Part shown: one piece after another, positions 17,991 to 27,287 of the stretch
Layout: each line of letters opens with the position of its first letter
How positions within the stretch are numbered: position 1 is the first letter of the stretch
DNA from: JAVBJN01 sp031546985
GTDB lineage: Bacteria; Bacteroidota; Bacteroidia; Chitinophagales; Chitinophagaceae
DNA: 64,000 nt
NCBI GenBank assembly: GCA_031546985.1
Contig: JAVBJN010000057.1
Coordinates: forward strand, 60,319-124,318
Direction: 5' to 3'
Notes under the pieces: generated by a model
Told to the model about the DNA's origin: nothing
Seen by the model: the letters and a program-made list of their open reading frames with translations, nothing else
Database searches by the model: none
Position numbers and translations under genes: made by a program

Positions 17991-18677
17991 TTATCCCATT
18001 ACGATATCTGCCACTTCTTCCAGCGAGCCGGCCAGGTGAGTATGCTGCTCACGCTCCAACTCTTCGTGAGAATAAGATCCTGTGGTAATACCAATTACAT
18101 AACGGCAACCGGCTGCGTTTCCTTCCTGCAAGTCGGAAAGGGTATCGCCTACCTTTGCAATTTCCTGTGCCGATGTCGTTTTTGTAAGCTCCATAGCGCG
18201 GAAAATCATATCGGGATGCGGCCTGCCGTTAACCACTTCATCACTGGTGATACTAATGTCGTAATGCTCACCTTTAATCCATCCGAGGCGGTCAAAAATG
18301 GTATCGGCAATATCCCTGGAGAAGCCGGTATCCAATGCTACTTTAATGCCTTTTTCTCTTAGTTTGCGAAACACACCGGTAGCACCTTTTTTCTCTTTAA
18401 TGTGCTCGTCCAGTTTATAGTATTCTACCATTTCTTTGGCAAAACGCTCATGGATCTCTGCCACATACGCTTCGTCTGCCGCAATCTCTTTACCTGCATG
18501 TTGCTCCAGTAAATGCTGGATAGCTACAGGTTTGGGATAACCCATTACTACATTAACTTCTTCGATCGTAACGGCATAGCCAAATGCTTTTAAGGCAGAT
18601 TGTAATACCTCAGCCACGTTGTTATTGTCTTCTACAGTTGTACCTGCCATGTCGAATACGACTAATGATATTGCCAT
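17991..18677 (-). CDS. Phosphonatase-like HAD hydrolase (PhnX-related)
   Basis: A 228-residue HAD hydrolase whose active site matches phosphonoacetaldehyde hydrolase rather than a phosphatase. The nucleophile is Asp9 in VVFDMAGTT, with Ala in place of the usual second Asp (D-x-A, as in PhnX DWAGTT). MGYPK supplies Lys49, 40 residues later, equivalent to the Schiff-base lysine in MGLLK of PhnX. Later HAD motifs are ALDTGFSRD and AKVGDTLSDLQEG. PhnX cleaves the C-P bond of phosphonoacetaldehyde to acetaldehyde and phosphate. The start is ATG 18677; the upstream frame lacks homology. First gene of the operon with the dehydrogenase and transporter. Confidence 0.87.
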   Translation of the reverse strand: MAISLVVFDMAGTTVEDNNNVAEVLQSALKAFGYAVTIEEVNVVMGYPKPVAIQHLLEQHAGKEIAADEAYVAEIHERFAKEMVEYYKLDEHIKEKKGATGVFRKLREKGIKVALDTGFSRDIADTIFDRLGWIKGEHYDISITSDEVVNGRPHPDMIFRAMELTKTTSAQEIAKVGDTLSDLQEGNAAGCRYVIGITTGSYSHEELEREQHTHLAGSLEEVADIVMG

Positions 18678-18702
18678 TTTTAAACGTTGTTTATAAAAGA
18701 AT

Positions 18703-18716
18703 ACGCCATAAGGCGT
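18703..18716. promoter_or_regulatory. Dyad upstream of the phosphonatase operon
   Basis: ACGCC-ATAA-GGCGT inverted repeat, 26 bases before the phosphonatase start codon, between it and the terminator of the upstream gene. It could be an operator; no regulator gene is adjacent. Confidence 0.35.
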
Positions 18717-18729
18717 GTGGTTAAAAAAA

Positions 18730-18772
18730 CAGGTTCTGCACATGGTACTTTTGTACAGCACGGCAGAACCTG
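18730..18772 (-). terminator. Terminator after the LamG protein gene
   Basis: CAGGTTCTGC / GCAGAACCTG stem with an inner GTAC-containing fold and an A-rich (U-rich in RNA, minus strand) tail at 18723-18729. It separates the receptor-hydrolase-LamG unit from the phosphonatase unit. Confidence 0.75.
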
Positions 18773-18786
18773 AATAATACTTTTGA

Positions 18787-21700
18787 TTAATGCTGAATCA
18801 ATATTGATTTTCGAACAGTGCCTTCGCTTGTATACAATTCCAGGAAATAAACTCCTGCAGTTTGCGAAGCGATGTCGATGTCAAAAACATTGCTGGCTGC
18901 AGCATCTCCGCTCTGTACCCGAACACCCAGGTTATTGTACAAAGTGTAACGAATGAGTTGCAGCTCATGGCTACCAGTTGCCTGCACCCTGATATAGGTT
19001 TGAGCAGGGTTAGGATAAATCTGCACACTTGCACCGCTAGCTGTTACCTGTGTAACACCAGTAGGCAAAACACTGTCTGTCTTAAAAGTATAGGGGCCTG
19101 TCCAGCCGCTTACCGAGTCGTTAACGGCGTTGCACCGGGCATTGATAAAGAAATCATACGCGGTATTGGCTTGCAAGCCTGTTGCTGCAAAACGGGGTGC
19201 GCTACTGCGCTGGATAATACCAATAGTAGGATCGGTAAAGGTACCGCTCAGGCCCCAGCTGATATCGTATCCCAATGTAACAGTACCACGGTCAACCCAT
19301 TTCACTACCAGAGATTGCATGGTAGTACTATCTGCATGTACCTGCTCCGGAAGCGGGCAAGGGAACATGGTTTTGAAATAAAACGGACCTACCCAGGCAC
19401 TGGTGACTCCTGCACCGCAGGAATCGCGCAGGTAATACTCGTACCCCTTGTTGGTGCTAAGCCCTGTTACCTGCTCGTGGTTGGCGTTTACGCTGTGCGA
19501 TGATGCACCTGCCCAGTCTTGTCCTGCTGGTACTACAATACTATTATGCAAGCTTGCTGCAGATTGCCAGCTGAGCGATGCGGTGCTTAACCCAACAGAA
19601 TCTACTTGTATGTTTTTAGGTGCTGCGCATGCCGGCGCATTAAAATCGGCCAGCAAATATTCTCTTACACCCAGATCCTGGGCTGTTTCGATGTTATGTG
19701 CAGCTACGGTATGCACGGCAGGCAGTTGCGCCCATGTTTTACCCGCATTATTGGCCCTGTTGTACACATGCAGGTTGGCACTATTAGCCACGGCCTGACT
19801 GTAGCTATCGTAGTTGTAATGCACTTTATAACCGGCACGTGGCGCATCGGCAGTATACACACCAAAGTATTTATCGGTAGTGCCAATGTTGCTGATGCCA
19901 TCCTGGAAATTTGGTGTGCTGTTTACTTTATAAATATGTACACCCGGTACACCTGTGGTGGTTATGCTATCTACTGTCAGCTTGCCTTTATTGGTAGTGG
20001 GCATGTTCAAAGAAACGCCACCCCAGCCCGATGCAGGATAGATGTACACACTACTGTCTCCAATGGGCGCTGAACTTACCACGTGGGTAGGTGTATTTAC
20101 CAATGTACCATTCAATGCACCGGTAGAGTATGTTGCACTGTTGAATACGGTATTGCCAGATGCTTCATTCATTCTGTAGTAAGCCATGAGCGCAGGCTCA
20201 TTGCCCTGAAGCTTATGGCACATATCTTTACGGATCTCAGCTTCTGTACGTGCAGTGCTCCAGATGCGCACTTCGTCCATATCTGCATCCATAGGCACAC
20301 GATAGTTACCGGTACCATCGGTAGCGAGGAACATAGGTAGTAATCCGGAGATGGCTTTGCCCGAATCGGCAGCTATAGAACCTGCGCCGGAAGTATAGGT
20401 GCTGGGTTTATACACACCGTTAACATACCCTTTGATAAAACCTTTACGGTCTACGGTAATAGCCAGGTGGTTCCAGGCGAATTCGTCAGTCGCCTTCATA
20501 TCATAATCACGGCGGGTGCCACCATCTGGTTTAAAGTTAAAGCGGAACACGCGTGCCGCTGCATCGCCCCATAATACAGAAGCCGTATAAGTCCAGCAGA
20601 TACCTGTGTTGGCACCGCTTACATAGTTTTTATTGGCCATCAGCGGAGGGTTACCGGTATTGGCATTACCCATTTTTACCCACATCTCAATAGTGAAATT
20701 GGTGGTAGAAAGAGAATCGCAAATAGCCCTGCCCAGGTTCACTGCAGTTATCGGGCTGTTTTGTACACCATTACCATTGTAGTGCAGTGCATACCCACTG
20801 GCAAAGTTGCTGTAGCTTTGTGATGTGGTAAACGAGAACGGGCCTGCCCAGTTGCTCGAGCCTACACCCACACAACTATCTTTTACATAAAACTGGTAAG
20901 TAGTAGAAGGCTGCAAACCGCTGAGCGTATACGGATTGGTGTTTACAGCATTGATACGGGTGCCTGTGCCCGGTGCAAAACCAGGAGTGCTGTATTCAAT
21001 ATTCCACAACACTGCACCGCCGGAAACCCAGCTCAGATCAGCACCAGATGCTTGTATATTCTGCACTCCCAAAGCCGAAGGGGCTGTACAGTTGCTTACA
21101 AAATTGGCCAGGAAGAATTGGCGCGATCCCTTTACACTATCTGTACGCAGCACTTTTGTATTGGTGTTGTTATACAGGTTGCCGCGAATAGTCCATATAG
21201 GATCGGCATTCCACTTACGTGTAAAAAAGCTGATGTTGTTGGCGTATGTAACCGCATTAGTATAGTTGCTGTAAGCGTATTTGGGATAATAACTAAACGT
21301 ATCGCCGGAGGCATAGGTTCCGAAATACACGTTGTTGTTAGAAAAAGTGGTAAGCCCACTTGTAGCATCCGGCGCACTGTTTACCTGGTATACATGCAGG
21401 TACGAACCAGGATTACCAAAACTATCTATTGTAAAAACACCACGGTTGGCCGTTGCCAGTTGCAGACTCTGCCCAGCCCATGAGTTGGTATAGAGATATG
21501 CCGAAGCATCGCCCACAGGGGCACCACTCGCTACTTTCTGAGCACCGTTCACCACTGTTCCGTTAAACTGGCCTGTAGTTGCCGTAGCATAGTTGGCCAG
21601 TGTTGCAGATGCAGTGTCATCCATTTTGTAATACACCAACAGGCCTTGTTCATTTCCCTGCAACCTATGGCACATCGACTCGCGGATATCGGCTTCGGTA

Positions 21701-22332
21701 CGCACTTTTTTCCAGATTCGCACTTCGTCTACATCTCCGTTAAATGGTACACGATAATTACCGGTACCATCCGTACCCAGGAACATTGGTAATGCTCCGG
21801 CAAGGCTCTTTACTGAATCGGCTGCAATAGAACCCGCACCGGTAGCGTATGTGCTGGGTTTATATACACCATTTACATACCCTTTGATAATGCCTCTGCG
21901 GTCTACCGTATAGGCAATATGGTTCCAGGTATATTCATCCGGCGTAAGCATATCATAGTCGCGACGTGTACCATTGTTGGGTTTAAAATTAAACCGGAAC
22001 ACATGCGCGGGTGCATCGCCCCAAAGGGCCGAAGCCGTATAGGTAAAACATATACCATTATTAGCGCCGCTCGAATAGTTTTTGTTGGCGAGCAATGGCG
22101 GGTTTCCGGTATTGGTGCTGCCTACTTTTACCCACATTTCGAGGGTAAAATCGGTGTACGCCAGCGAATCATTAAGCACACTACCCAGGTTTACCGCATC
22201 TACCGTACTCATTTGTACGCCGGTTCCGTTAAAGCGCAATGCTTTCTGCGCACCCTGCGCCGTTGCCTCATAGCCCGACATCCCCACCAGCGCTGCCGCT
22301 GCAAGCGTCAAGCCGTATTTAGTAATTTTCAT
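18787..22332 (-). CDS. Secreted LamG/fibronectin-type-III protein with T9SS sorting domain
   Basis: A 1181-residue exported protein. After the signal peptide (to about residue 25) come two similar LamG/concanavalin-like halves (about 28-235 and 515-720; TLEMWVKVGSTNTGNPPLLANK and its copy TIEMWVKMGNANTGNPPLMANK, each with VDEVRIWKKVRTEADIR-type endings). These are interleaved with type III-like domains (SWVSGGAVLWNIEYS, ending GPFSFTT / GPFYFKT / GPYTFKT). The C-terminus (IYPNPAQTYIRV ... GVYFLELYTSEGTVRKSILIQH) is a type A T9SS signal. LamG folds bind glycans or proteins at the surface. It is the third gene of the TonB receptor-hydrolase unit, 29 bases after the hydrolase, and may tether substrate near it. 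Confidence 0.85.
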   Translation of the reverse strand: MKITKYGLTLAAAALVGMSGYEATAQGAQKALRFNGTGVQMSTVDAVNLGSVLNDSLAYTDFTLEMWVKVGSTNTGNPPLLANKNYSSGANNGICFTYTASALWGDAPAHVFRFNFKPNNGTRRDYDMLTPDEYTWNHIAYTVDRRGIIKGYVNGVYKPSTYATGAGSIAADSVKSLAGALPMFLGTDGTGNYRVPFNGDVDEVRIWKKVRTEADIRESMCHRLQGNEQGLLVYYKMDDTASATLANYATATTGQFNGTVVNGAQKVASGAPVGDASAYLYTNSWAGQSLQLATANRGVFTIDSFGNPGSYLHVYQVNSAPDATSGLTTFSNNNVYFGTYASGDTFSYYPKYAYSNYTNAVTYANNISFFTRKWNADPIWTIRGNLYNNTNTKVLRTDSVKGSRQFFLANFVSNCTAPSALGVQNIQASGADLSWVSGGAVLWNIEYSTPGFAPGTGTRINAVNTNPYTLSGLQPSTTYQFYVKDSCVGVGSSNWAGPFSFTTSQSYSNFASGYALHYNGNGVQNSPITAVNLGRAICDSLSTTNFTIEMWVKMGNANTGNPPLMANKNYVSGANTGICWTYTASVLWGDAAARVFRFNFKPDGGTRRDYDMKATDEFAWNHLAITVDRKGFIKGYVNGVYKPSTYTSGAGSIAADSGKAISGLLPMFLATDGTGNYRVPMDADMDEVRIWSTARTEAEIRKDMCHKLQGNEPALMAYYRMNEASGNTVFNSATYSTGALNGTLVNTPTHVVSSAPIGDSSVYIYPASGWGGVSLNMPTTNKGKLTVDSITTTGVPGVHIYKVNSTPNFQDGISNIGTTDKYFGVYTADAPRAGYKVHYNYDSYSQAVANSANLHVYNRANNAGKTWAQLPAVHTVAAHNIETAQDLGVREYLLADFNAPACAAPKNIQVDSVGLSTASLSWQSAASLHNSIVVPAGQDWAGASSHSVNANHEQVTGLSTNKGYEYYLRDSCGAGVTSAWVGPFYFKTMFPCPLPEQVHADSTTMQSLVVKWVDRGTVTLGYDISWGLSGTFTDPTIGIIQRSSAPRFAATGLQANTAYDFFINARCNAVNDSVSGWTGPYTFKTDSVLPTGVTQVTASGASVQIYPNPAQTYIRVQATGSHELQLIRYTLYNNLGVRVQSGDAAASNVFDIDIASQTAGVYFLELYTSEGTVRKSILIQH

Positions 22333-22361
22333 GTTGTCGTTTTTATTAAATGGGAGATCTG

Positions 22362-23615
22362 TTATTTGGAGAGTACAATCTGTTTAGTGGTTTGGCGGTT
22401 ACCAGCCTGCACAGAGATCAGGTAAGTACCTGCTGGCTGATCGCACAAATCAATGTTTAACTTATAATCCATCTTCAGGTTTGAAGCCTGTTTTACCACG
22501 CGGCCCGTAATATCGGTTACCTGGTAAGCTACATCGTCCTTACCGGCATCCAGCCACAGGGTAATGAGTCCCGATGCAGGGTTGGGGTAGATTTTTGCTT
22601 CAAGTTTGCTGGCGGTTTCACGCACACTGGTTGGCGTTTGTGGCATCATTAATGAATCGAGCCATGATTTACCATCGAGGTTCCAGGCAGAACCAGGTGC
22701 TACAGCCTTGTTATCCGGACGAATACCCGAATCGTAGATCAGGTGATGCAGCGCGGTTACCGCGATATCTGCCTGTACCGGAGCTTTCTTCAGCTTGTTG
22801 GTATCTACCGGGCTGCCAGCAATACGGAAGCTTCCCGGATCTTCGGCAAAGATCTGCTTATGCTTTACGTTGTTACCAGAAGCAACCCACCAGATGTGGC
22901 GCTCTTCATCTGAGTTACCACCATGTGATGTACCCAAACCTCCGTGGTCAGTTACTACCAGGATAAGCCAGTCTTCGTCGTTGTAGGTAGGTCTGCTTTT
23001 CAAAGCGGTAAGCACATCTCCGATCCAGGTATCTACCTGGTTAATGGCATTCATGTAAGCTGCGTTGGATGGACTGAAACCAGATGAGTGACCAGTCATA
23101 TCAATATTATCGGGGTGCAGGGTAAGCACATCCAGATCGGGGTTCTGCAACTGCACTTTGGTAGCAGTAAGCATAGCCGCGAGATCGTTGGTGGTGCGAA
23201 TGATCTTTTGATTATAACCGTCGTTATAAACCTGCGTGCTCATAGGCGCCCAGTCTACAATTTCTACCGCATAGAGATTGGGTTTTACCTCTTTGGCGCG
23301 TTTGGTAAAATAAGGGTAGGTATTAAACTGGCTACCCGCGTAGCTGTTATCGGTTACACCATGTTTCTGATACCATACACCAGTAAAAATAGTAGACCAT
23401 GACGGACCCGATACGGTAATGCCCAAACACCAGGAATCATAAGTGTAGAATCCATTAGCGATAAGCTGGTCGAGGTTGGGCGTATTGGCTTGCTGCAATG
23501 CATCGGAACGCAAGCCATCCAGACCCAGGATGAGCACCTTACGCTTCTGCGAAGCAAAGGCAACAGTAGATACCATAGCCAGCGCAATGGCGGCTAATGA
23601 AACAATTTTTTTCAT
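22362..23615 (-). CDS. T9SS-secreted alkaline-phosphatase-superfamily hydrolase (type I phosphodiesterase-like)
   Basis: A 417-residue secreted metallohydrolase: signal peptide (1-21), catalytic domain (about 24-330) and T9SS sorting domain (about 345-417; IYPNPASGLITLWL, GTYLISVQAGNRQTTKQIVL). Metal and nucleophile motifs are LGLDGLRSD (first metal Asp), TVSGPSWSTIFTG (probable Ser/Thr nucleophile), VVTDHGGLGTSHGG (metal Asp-His) and a late His. The superfamily hydrolyses phosphate monoesters, diesters and phosphonate esters. Placed between a TonB receptor and a LamG protein, next to a phosphonatase operon, it likely releases a phospho- or phosphono-compound outside the cell. The start MKKIVSL is chosen for its signal peptide. 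Confidence 0.85.
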   Translation of the reverse strand: MKKIVSLAAIALAMVSTVAFASQKRKVLILGLDGLRSDALQQANTPNLDQLIANGFYTYDSWCLGITVSGPSWSTIFTGVWYQKHGVTDNSYAGSQFNTYPYFTKRAKEVKPNLYAVEIVDWAPMSTQVYNDGYNQKIIRTTNDLAAMLTATKVQLQNPDLDVLTLHPDNIDMTGHSSGFSPSNAAYMNAINQVDTWIGDVLTALKSRPTYNDEDWLILVVTDHGGLGTSHGGNSDEERHIWWVASGNNVKHKQIFAEDPGSFRIAGSPVDTNKLKKAPVQADIAVTALHHLIYDSGIRPDNKAVAPGSAWNLDGKSWLDSLMMPQTPTSVRETASKLEAKIYPNPASGLITLWLDAGKDDVAYQVTDITGRVVKQASNLKMDYKLNIDLCDQPAGTYLISVQAGNRQTTKQIVLSK

Positions 23616-23646
23616 GTTAAGGCGTAGTTTAAATGTATTGGAAAGA

Positions 23647-26604
23647 TTATAGTTTAAAGCGCACACCCAGCATGCCCTTCTGCCTGTAATATTCGGTACG
23701 CAGCGGTCGCTCCGGCCGTCCTATATACGTGCGGTAAGGCGCATCGGTAAGATTGTTGAGCTCTATATATGCAGAGAGATGTTTGTTAAACATGTAGCTC
23801 ACCTGGTAGTCGAGCGAGTACATCTCGCCCATAAACACATCATAATCCGTATCCAGGTGCAGCGGCTTGCCATTAGCAGCAGGATCGGGATTTGCCGCCA
23901 GGTTAATATCTGTAATAAACGCTCCGCGGTAGTTAAGGCCAAGACGGGTAGAGATCTTGTTGTATTCATAATACAAGGCCACATTGTACAGCAACGGCGC
24001 CTGCTCCGACATAGCCTGTTTCTGAGGCCTACCCGGAACCTGCATCTGAGAATACGAGTAGGTCATATTCGCATTGATACCAAATCCCGACATCCAACCC
24101 GGCAGAAAATCGAACCGGCGGTCTACCGCGGCTTCTATACCTGCTACAAACGACTGGTTGGCATTCAGGAAGGTCTTGTTCATTACACCAGCGTTAAAAG
24201 GATTATCATCCGCCTCGCTGCTTACGAAAATATGATCGGTTACATGTTTGTAATACGCTCCTATAGACCACATACCTTTTGTACCCCAATAATGCTCATA
24301 CATCAGGTCCAGGTTAAGGGAGTAAGACGGTTTAAGATTAGGATTACCGTAGATGCGGATAAAGTTTTCGCGCTGCCATATGGGCGCACCGGGCTTGGTT
24401 TCCTGGAAATTAGGACGGTGAAAAGTTCTTGATACGGCCGCCCGCACCTTATCGTTTTTCCCCGCGAGGTATTGCAGGTTTAAAGCCGGCAGCCATGCCA
24501 GGTAATTACGGGTAGTTAACCTTTCCGAAGCCTTTACACCTATTGTGGAATTAAGGTCTTCTACCAGCGTATCCGATGTTTCATGCAGGTAGGTATGCTC
24601 TACGCGCAAGCCACCGGTAAGCTGTACTTTTTCGCCCAGTTTCACATCTGCCATGATATAACCGGCAGCTACATTTTCGCGGTATTTATATTGCGCACCC
24701 ACCCAATCCTGGTAATTGTTATTAGCAGTATCCATCGGCACACCGTTCAAAGAATCGGCATACTGCGTAGGGAAACTCCGCATCTGATCGCGGGTTAAAA
24801 AAGGCATGAATGTTCCGGTATAAGGAGAGCCCCATTCTTTGAGGTAATCGTTATGCGGATCCATATTCATGGTCTGGAAATTATCGAGCGATATTTTTCC
24901 TACGCCCGGCACGAGCCTCCATTCATAATAACCCAGTTTACGCTCACCATCTTTCATCCGGTATTTACCTCCGGCAGAGAGTGTAATGTTTTTGGAAACA
25001 TTGTACTTACCATTTAACTGAAATACCAGCGGATCACACTCCCAGCTTGTGTTCTGATCTGCAAATGCGCCACTCAGGTAATACTCCGAAGCAGTAACAC
25101 CTACATTGGGCTGCCCCAATTGCTGATACTTGGGCTGGATATTGTTGTAATGGTCGCCACCGTTATGATACGGGTTATCTATATCGAGAAACTTGTAAGG
25201 ATAAGGGTTGGGATCTTTGGCATTGTTCGGATCATAGGCCTGGCCAAAGAAATTGGTATTGATCTTATCGGTAAACTCCAGCAGCGGGCTAATGTACTCT
25301 ACAGTATAATAACCATTGCGCTGGTCTCCCTTAGCGTAAGGATAATTGCCGTAAGAAAATTTATTGTAGTAAGAGGCTACACTGGCGGTAACAGTAAATT
25401 TAGAAGTCGCCTTCCAGTCTGCATTTAACTCACCGCCATACAAGCGGTTATTGAGCACACCGTGAATGTTTTGTAAACGGATACGGGCACCCGAACCATC
25501 CGACCAGTTGTACATGGTTTTTTGCTGCCATTTCTCATCCGTAAGGCTGCCATGCAGAAACTTAATGCCAACAGTGAGTTTATCAGAAGGGCGGTATTCG
25601 CCAGCCATATTAATACCAAATGTCTGGCGCTGACCGGTATATTTTTTCAGTTCCAGGCGTGCAAGACTGTGGTTAAAATTGGTACCGTAAGCCAATACCG
25701 GCGCATCGGCGGCATAAGCCCTGGTATAATAAGATCCGTCTACAACAAAAGAGAATTTTTTATTCTTGCTGATATCGCCCCAGAGAAAATTGAATTCCGC
25801 GGCTGGTTTACGCGCCAGTGCGCTATAACCTGTAGCAAGATCCAGCTCCAGTGTACGCTCCTTTACTGCCGGTTTGGTGAGGAAGTTAATGGCCCCACCA
25901 ATATTATCGCCTTCCATATCGGGTGTTACCGTACGGGTAACCATAATAAAATCGATCAAACGGGAAGGAAACAGCTGAAAGTCAAATATGCGTGAAGCAT
26001 CCGATTCATTGGCCGTAGGCAATCGGTTGCCATTGATCAGCGAAGCAGTCCAGTCGGTAGGTGTACCCCTCAGCGACACCACATTGCCTTCGCCTTTACT
26101 CTTCTCTACAGCAGCTCCTGCCACACGTTGCATGGCATCTGCTGCGTTTTTGTCCGGCATCTTACCAATCGTTTCTGAAGAAACAACGGTAACAACTTTG
26201 TTAGACACCTTAGTCATGTTAATAGCCTTAGATGCGCTGCCATCCTCATAGCCACCTTTTACCACCAGCTCTTTTAAAGCGGTACCGGATTTCTTCAGGG
26301 TTATGGTACCCAAATCTGCAACCTTATGGTTACGTATATGCACCGTTCTCTTTTCTGGCGTAAAACCTACATAACGTAATTCAATTTCATAACGGCCGGT
26401 ATCCAGATCGTTGAGTATAAATATGCCCTGCTCATTGGTACTTACGCCTTTATTGACCTTAGGAATGGCTACGGTTACCCCAACAAGCTTTTCCTGCTGG
26501 TAAACCGCCACACCTTTCAAACCCCCTGTTTGTGCATAGGCCACTTGCGCAGCGAGTAAAACAATCCAAAAACCAATAAAATATTTACAGTAGAGGCGCA
26601 TCAT
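23647..26604 (-). CDS. TonB-dependent receptor with carboxypeptidase-like regulatory domain
   Basis: A 985-residue outer-membrane active transporter: signal peptide (1-25), a carboxypeptidase-regulatory-like beta-sandwich (about 27-110; GLKGVAVYQQEKLVGVTVAI, FILNDLDTGRYEIELRYVGF), plug domain (about 115-240; NAADAMQRVAGAAVEKSKGEGNVVSLRGT), then a 22-strand barrel ending in the terminal aromatic strand GMLGVRFKL. There is no SusD partner, so it is not a standard Sus-type glycan receptor. It leads the unit receptor / hydrolase / LamG protein and has a Pho-box-like repeat array upstream, pointing to uptake of a phosphorus compound. Ligand unproven. Confidence 0.92.
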   Translation of the reverse strand: MMRLYCKYFIGFWIVLLAAQVAYAQTGGLKGVAVYQQEKLVGVTVAIPKVNKGVSTNEQGIFILNDLDTGRYEIELRYVGFTPEKRTVHIRNHKVADLGTITLKKSGTALKELVVKGGYEDGSASKAINMTKVSNKVVTVVSSETIGKMPDKNAADAMQRVAGAAVEKSKGEGNVVSLRGTPTDWTASLINGNRLPTANESDASRIFDFQLFPSRLIDFIMVTRTVTPDMEGDNIGGAINFLTKPAVKERTLELDLATGYSALARKPAAEFNFLWGDISKNKKFSFVVDGSYYTRAYAADAPVLAYGTNFNHSLARLELKKYTGQRQTFGINMAGEYRPSDKLTVGIKFLHGSLTDEKWQQKTMYNWSDGSGARIRLQNIHGVLNNRLYGGELNADWKATSKFTVTASVASYYNKFSYGNYPYAKGDQRNGYYTVEYISPLLEFTDKINTNFFGQAYDPNNAKDPNPYPYKFLDIDNPYHNGGDHYNNIQPKYQQLGQPNVGVTASEYYLSGAFADQNTSWECDPLVFQLNGKYNVSKNITLSAGGKYRMKDGERKLGYYEWRLVPGVGKISLDNFQTMNMDPHNDYLKEWGSPYTGTFMPFLTRDQMRSFPTQYADSLNGVPMDTANNNYQDWVGAQYKYRENVAAGYIMADVKLGEKVQLTGGLRVEHTYLHETSDTLVEDLNSTIGVKASERLTTRNYLAWLPALNLQYLAGKNDKVRAAVSRTFHRPNFQETKPGAPIWQRENFIRIYGNPNLKPSYSLNLDLMYEHYWGTKGMWSIGAYYKHVTDHIFVSSEADDNPFNAGVMNKTFLNANQSFVAGIEAAVDRRFDFLPGWMSGFGINANMTYSYSQMQVPGRPQKQAMSEQAPLLYNVALYYEYNKISTRLGLNYRGAFITDINLAANPDPAANGKPLHLDTDYDVFMGEMYSLDYQVSYMFNKHLSAYIELNNLTDAPYRTYIGRPERPLRTEYYRQKGMLGVRFKL

Positions 26605-26623
26605 TCTTTATTTTTTGACGCGC

Positions 26624-26631
26624 CAAAACTA
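26624..26631 (-). promoter_or_regulatory. Putative -7 element of the TonB receptor gene (TAGTTTTG)
   Basis: TAnnTTTG on the minus strand, 19 bases before the start codon at 26604. The normal -33 region is occupied by the repeat array at 26653-26701, as expected for an activator-dependent promoter. Confidence 0.5.
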
Positions 26632-26652
26632 CTTCCGATCTGATTACAAATA

Positions 26653-26701
26653 CTTAACTTTAGTTTACCAAATTGTTACCTTTTGTTTACCCACAGTAAA
26701 C
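26653..26701 (-). promoter_or_regulatory. Pho-box-like direct repeats upstream of the TonB receptor
   Basis: Read on the minus strand: GGTAAAC, GGTAACA, GGTAAAC and GTTAAGT, each separated by 4 A/T bases, preceded by one further half-matching unit. In plus coordinates the repeated C falls at 26658, 26668, 26679, 26690 and 26701, a period of about 11. Seven-base units plus 4-base AT spacers are the architecture of PhoB-type Pho boxes. The array ends 21 bases upstream of the -7 element, where PhoB-class activators bind. Confidence 0.6.
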
Positions 26702-26922
26702 ACGCTCCCATGTACACATTTATATATTACAGTAAAACACAATGATTTTAGAATAATTAAAAATCCATTAAACAGTACAACACAAAGGGTTTAAAAAGGA
26801 ATATACATCAATTGCAAGCTGCACAATACAGCTCACAACCAATTTTTCTCAACCATACTTTCTTCAGATCAATTTTCCTAAAAGTTTACAAATACAAAAC
26901 AATTTGTTAACAATGCAGCCCG

Positions 26923-27267
26923 CTATTTAAGTCGTTTTTCGAGGCTTTCCTGCGCCCCGCCATCGTACACTTTTCGAAACCCCTGCTCCCGGATAAGCCC
27001 GGCGGCCTTTTTGCTCCGCAGGCCATGCGAGCAATATGTTACTAATGGTGTATCCGTACCATATACCAGCATAGAATCGTGCAGCTTACTCAACGGAATG
27101 TTGATGGCACCGGCAATATGACTTTCGTTAAACTCTTTAGGTGTGCGCACATCCAGGATAATGGCATGCTTCAATTCGGCATCGGGAATAAGCTTATCTC
27201 CGGTGCAGGAAAACAAATACAGCAGTCCCGCCATTCCAATGGCGCTGTACAACAATCCTTTTTTCAT
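26923..27267 (-). CDS. Rhodanese-domain lipoprotein
   Basis: A 114-residue single-domain rhodanese with a lipoprotein signal (GLLYLFSCTG). The active-site loop is YCSHGLRS, the catalytic Cys lying in C-S-H-G-L-R; ILDVRTPKEFNESHIAGAINIPL is the standard N-terminal signature. Periplasmic rhodaneses move sulfane sulfur or serve in thiol redox. The start is the ATG at 27267, next to the signal peptide. It lies 20 bases after the small membrane protein gene in a unit preceded by a TetR operator, so it is probably TetR-controlled. Confidence 0.87.
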   Translation of the reverse strand: MKKGLLYSAIGMAGLLYLFSCTGDKLIPDAELKHAIILDVRTPKEFNESHIAGAINIPLSKLHDSMLVYGTDTPLVTYCSHGLRSKKAAGLIREQGFRKVYDGGAQESLEKRLK

Positions 27268-27287
27268 GGCTTGTGTTTTATAAAGTA

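Larger units (their letters stand above)
26605..26922. other. AT-rich regulatory intergenic region
   Basis: About 318 bases without a gene. The right half (26702-26922) is AT-rich and I see no conserved structure in it. The left part holds the promoter and repeat array of the TonB receptor unit, listed separately. Confidence 0.6.

Noticed and set aside
23647..26604. A Sus-type polysaccharide utilisation locus
   Set aside because: No SusD-like gene and no glycoside hydrolase accompany the TonB receptor; the neighbours point to phosphorus compounds.
26653..26701. CRISPR-like repeat array
   Set aside because: Units are 7 bp with 4-bp spacers; far too short for CRISPR repeats and no cas genes are present. 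No CRISPR array was seen anywhere in the window.
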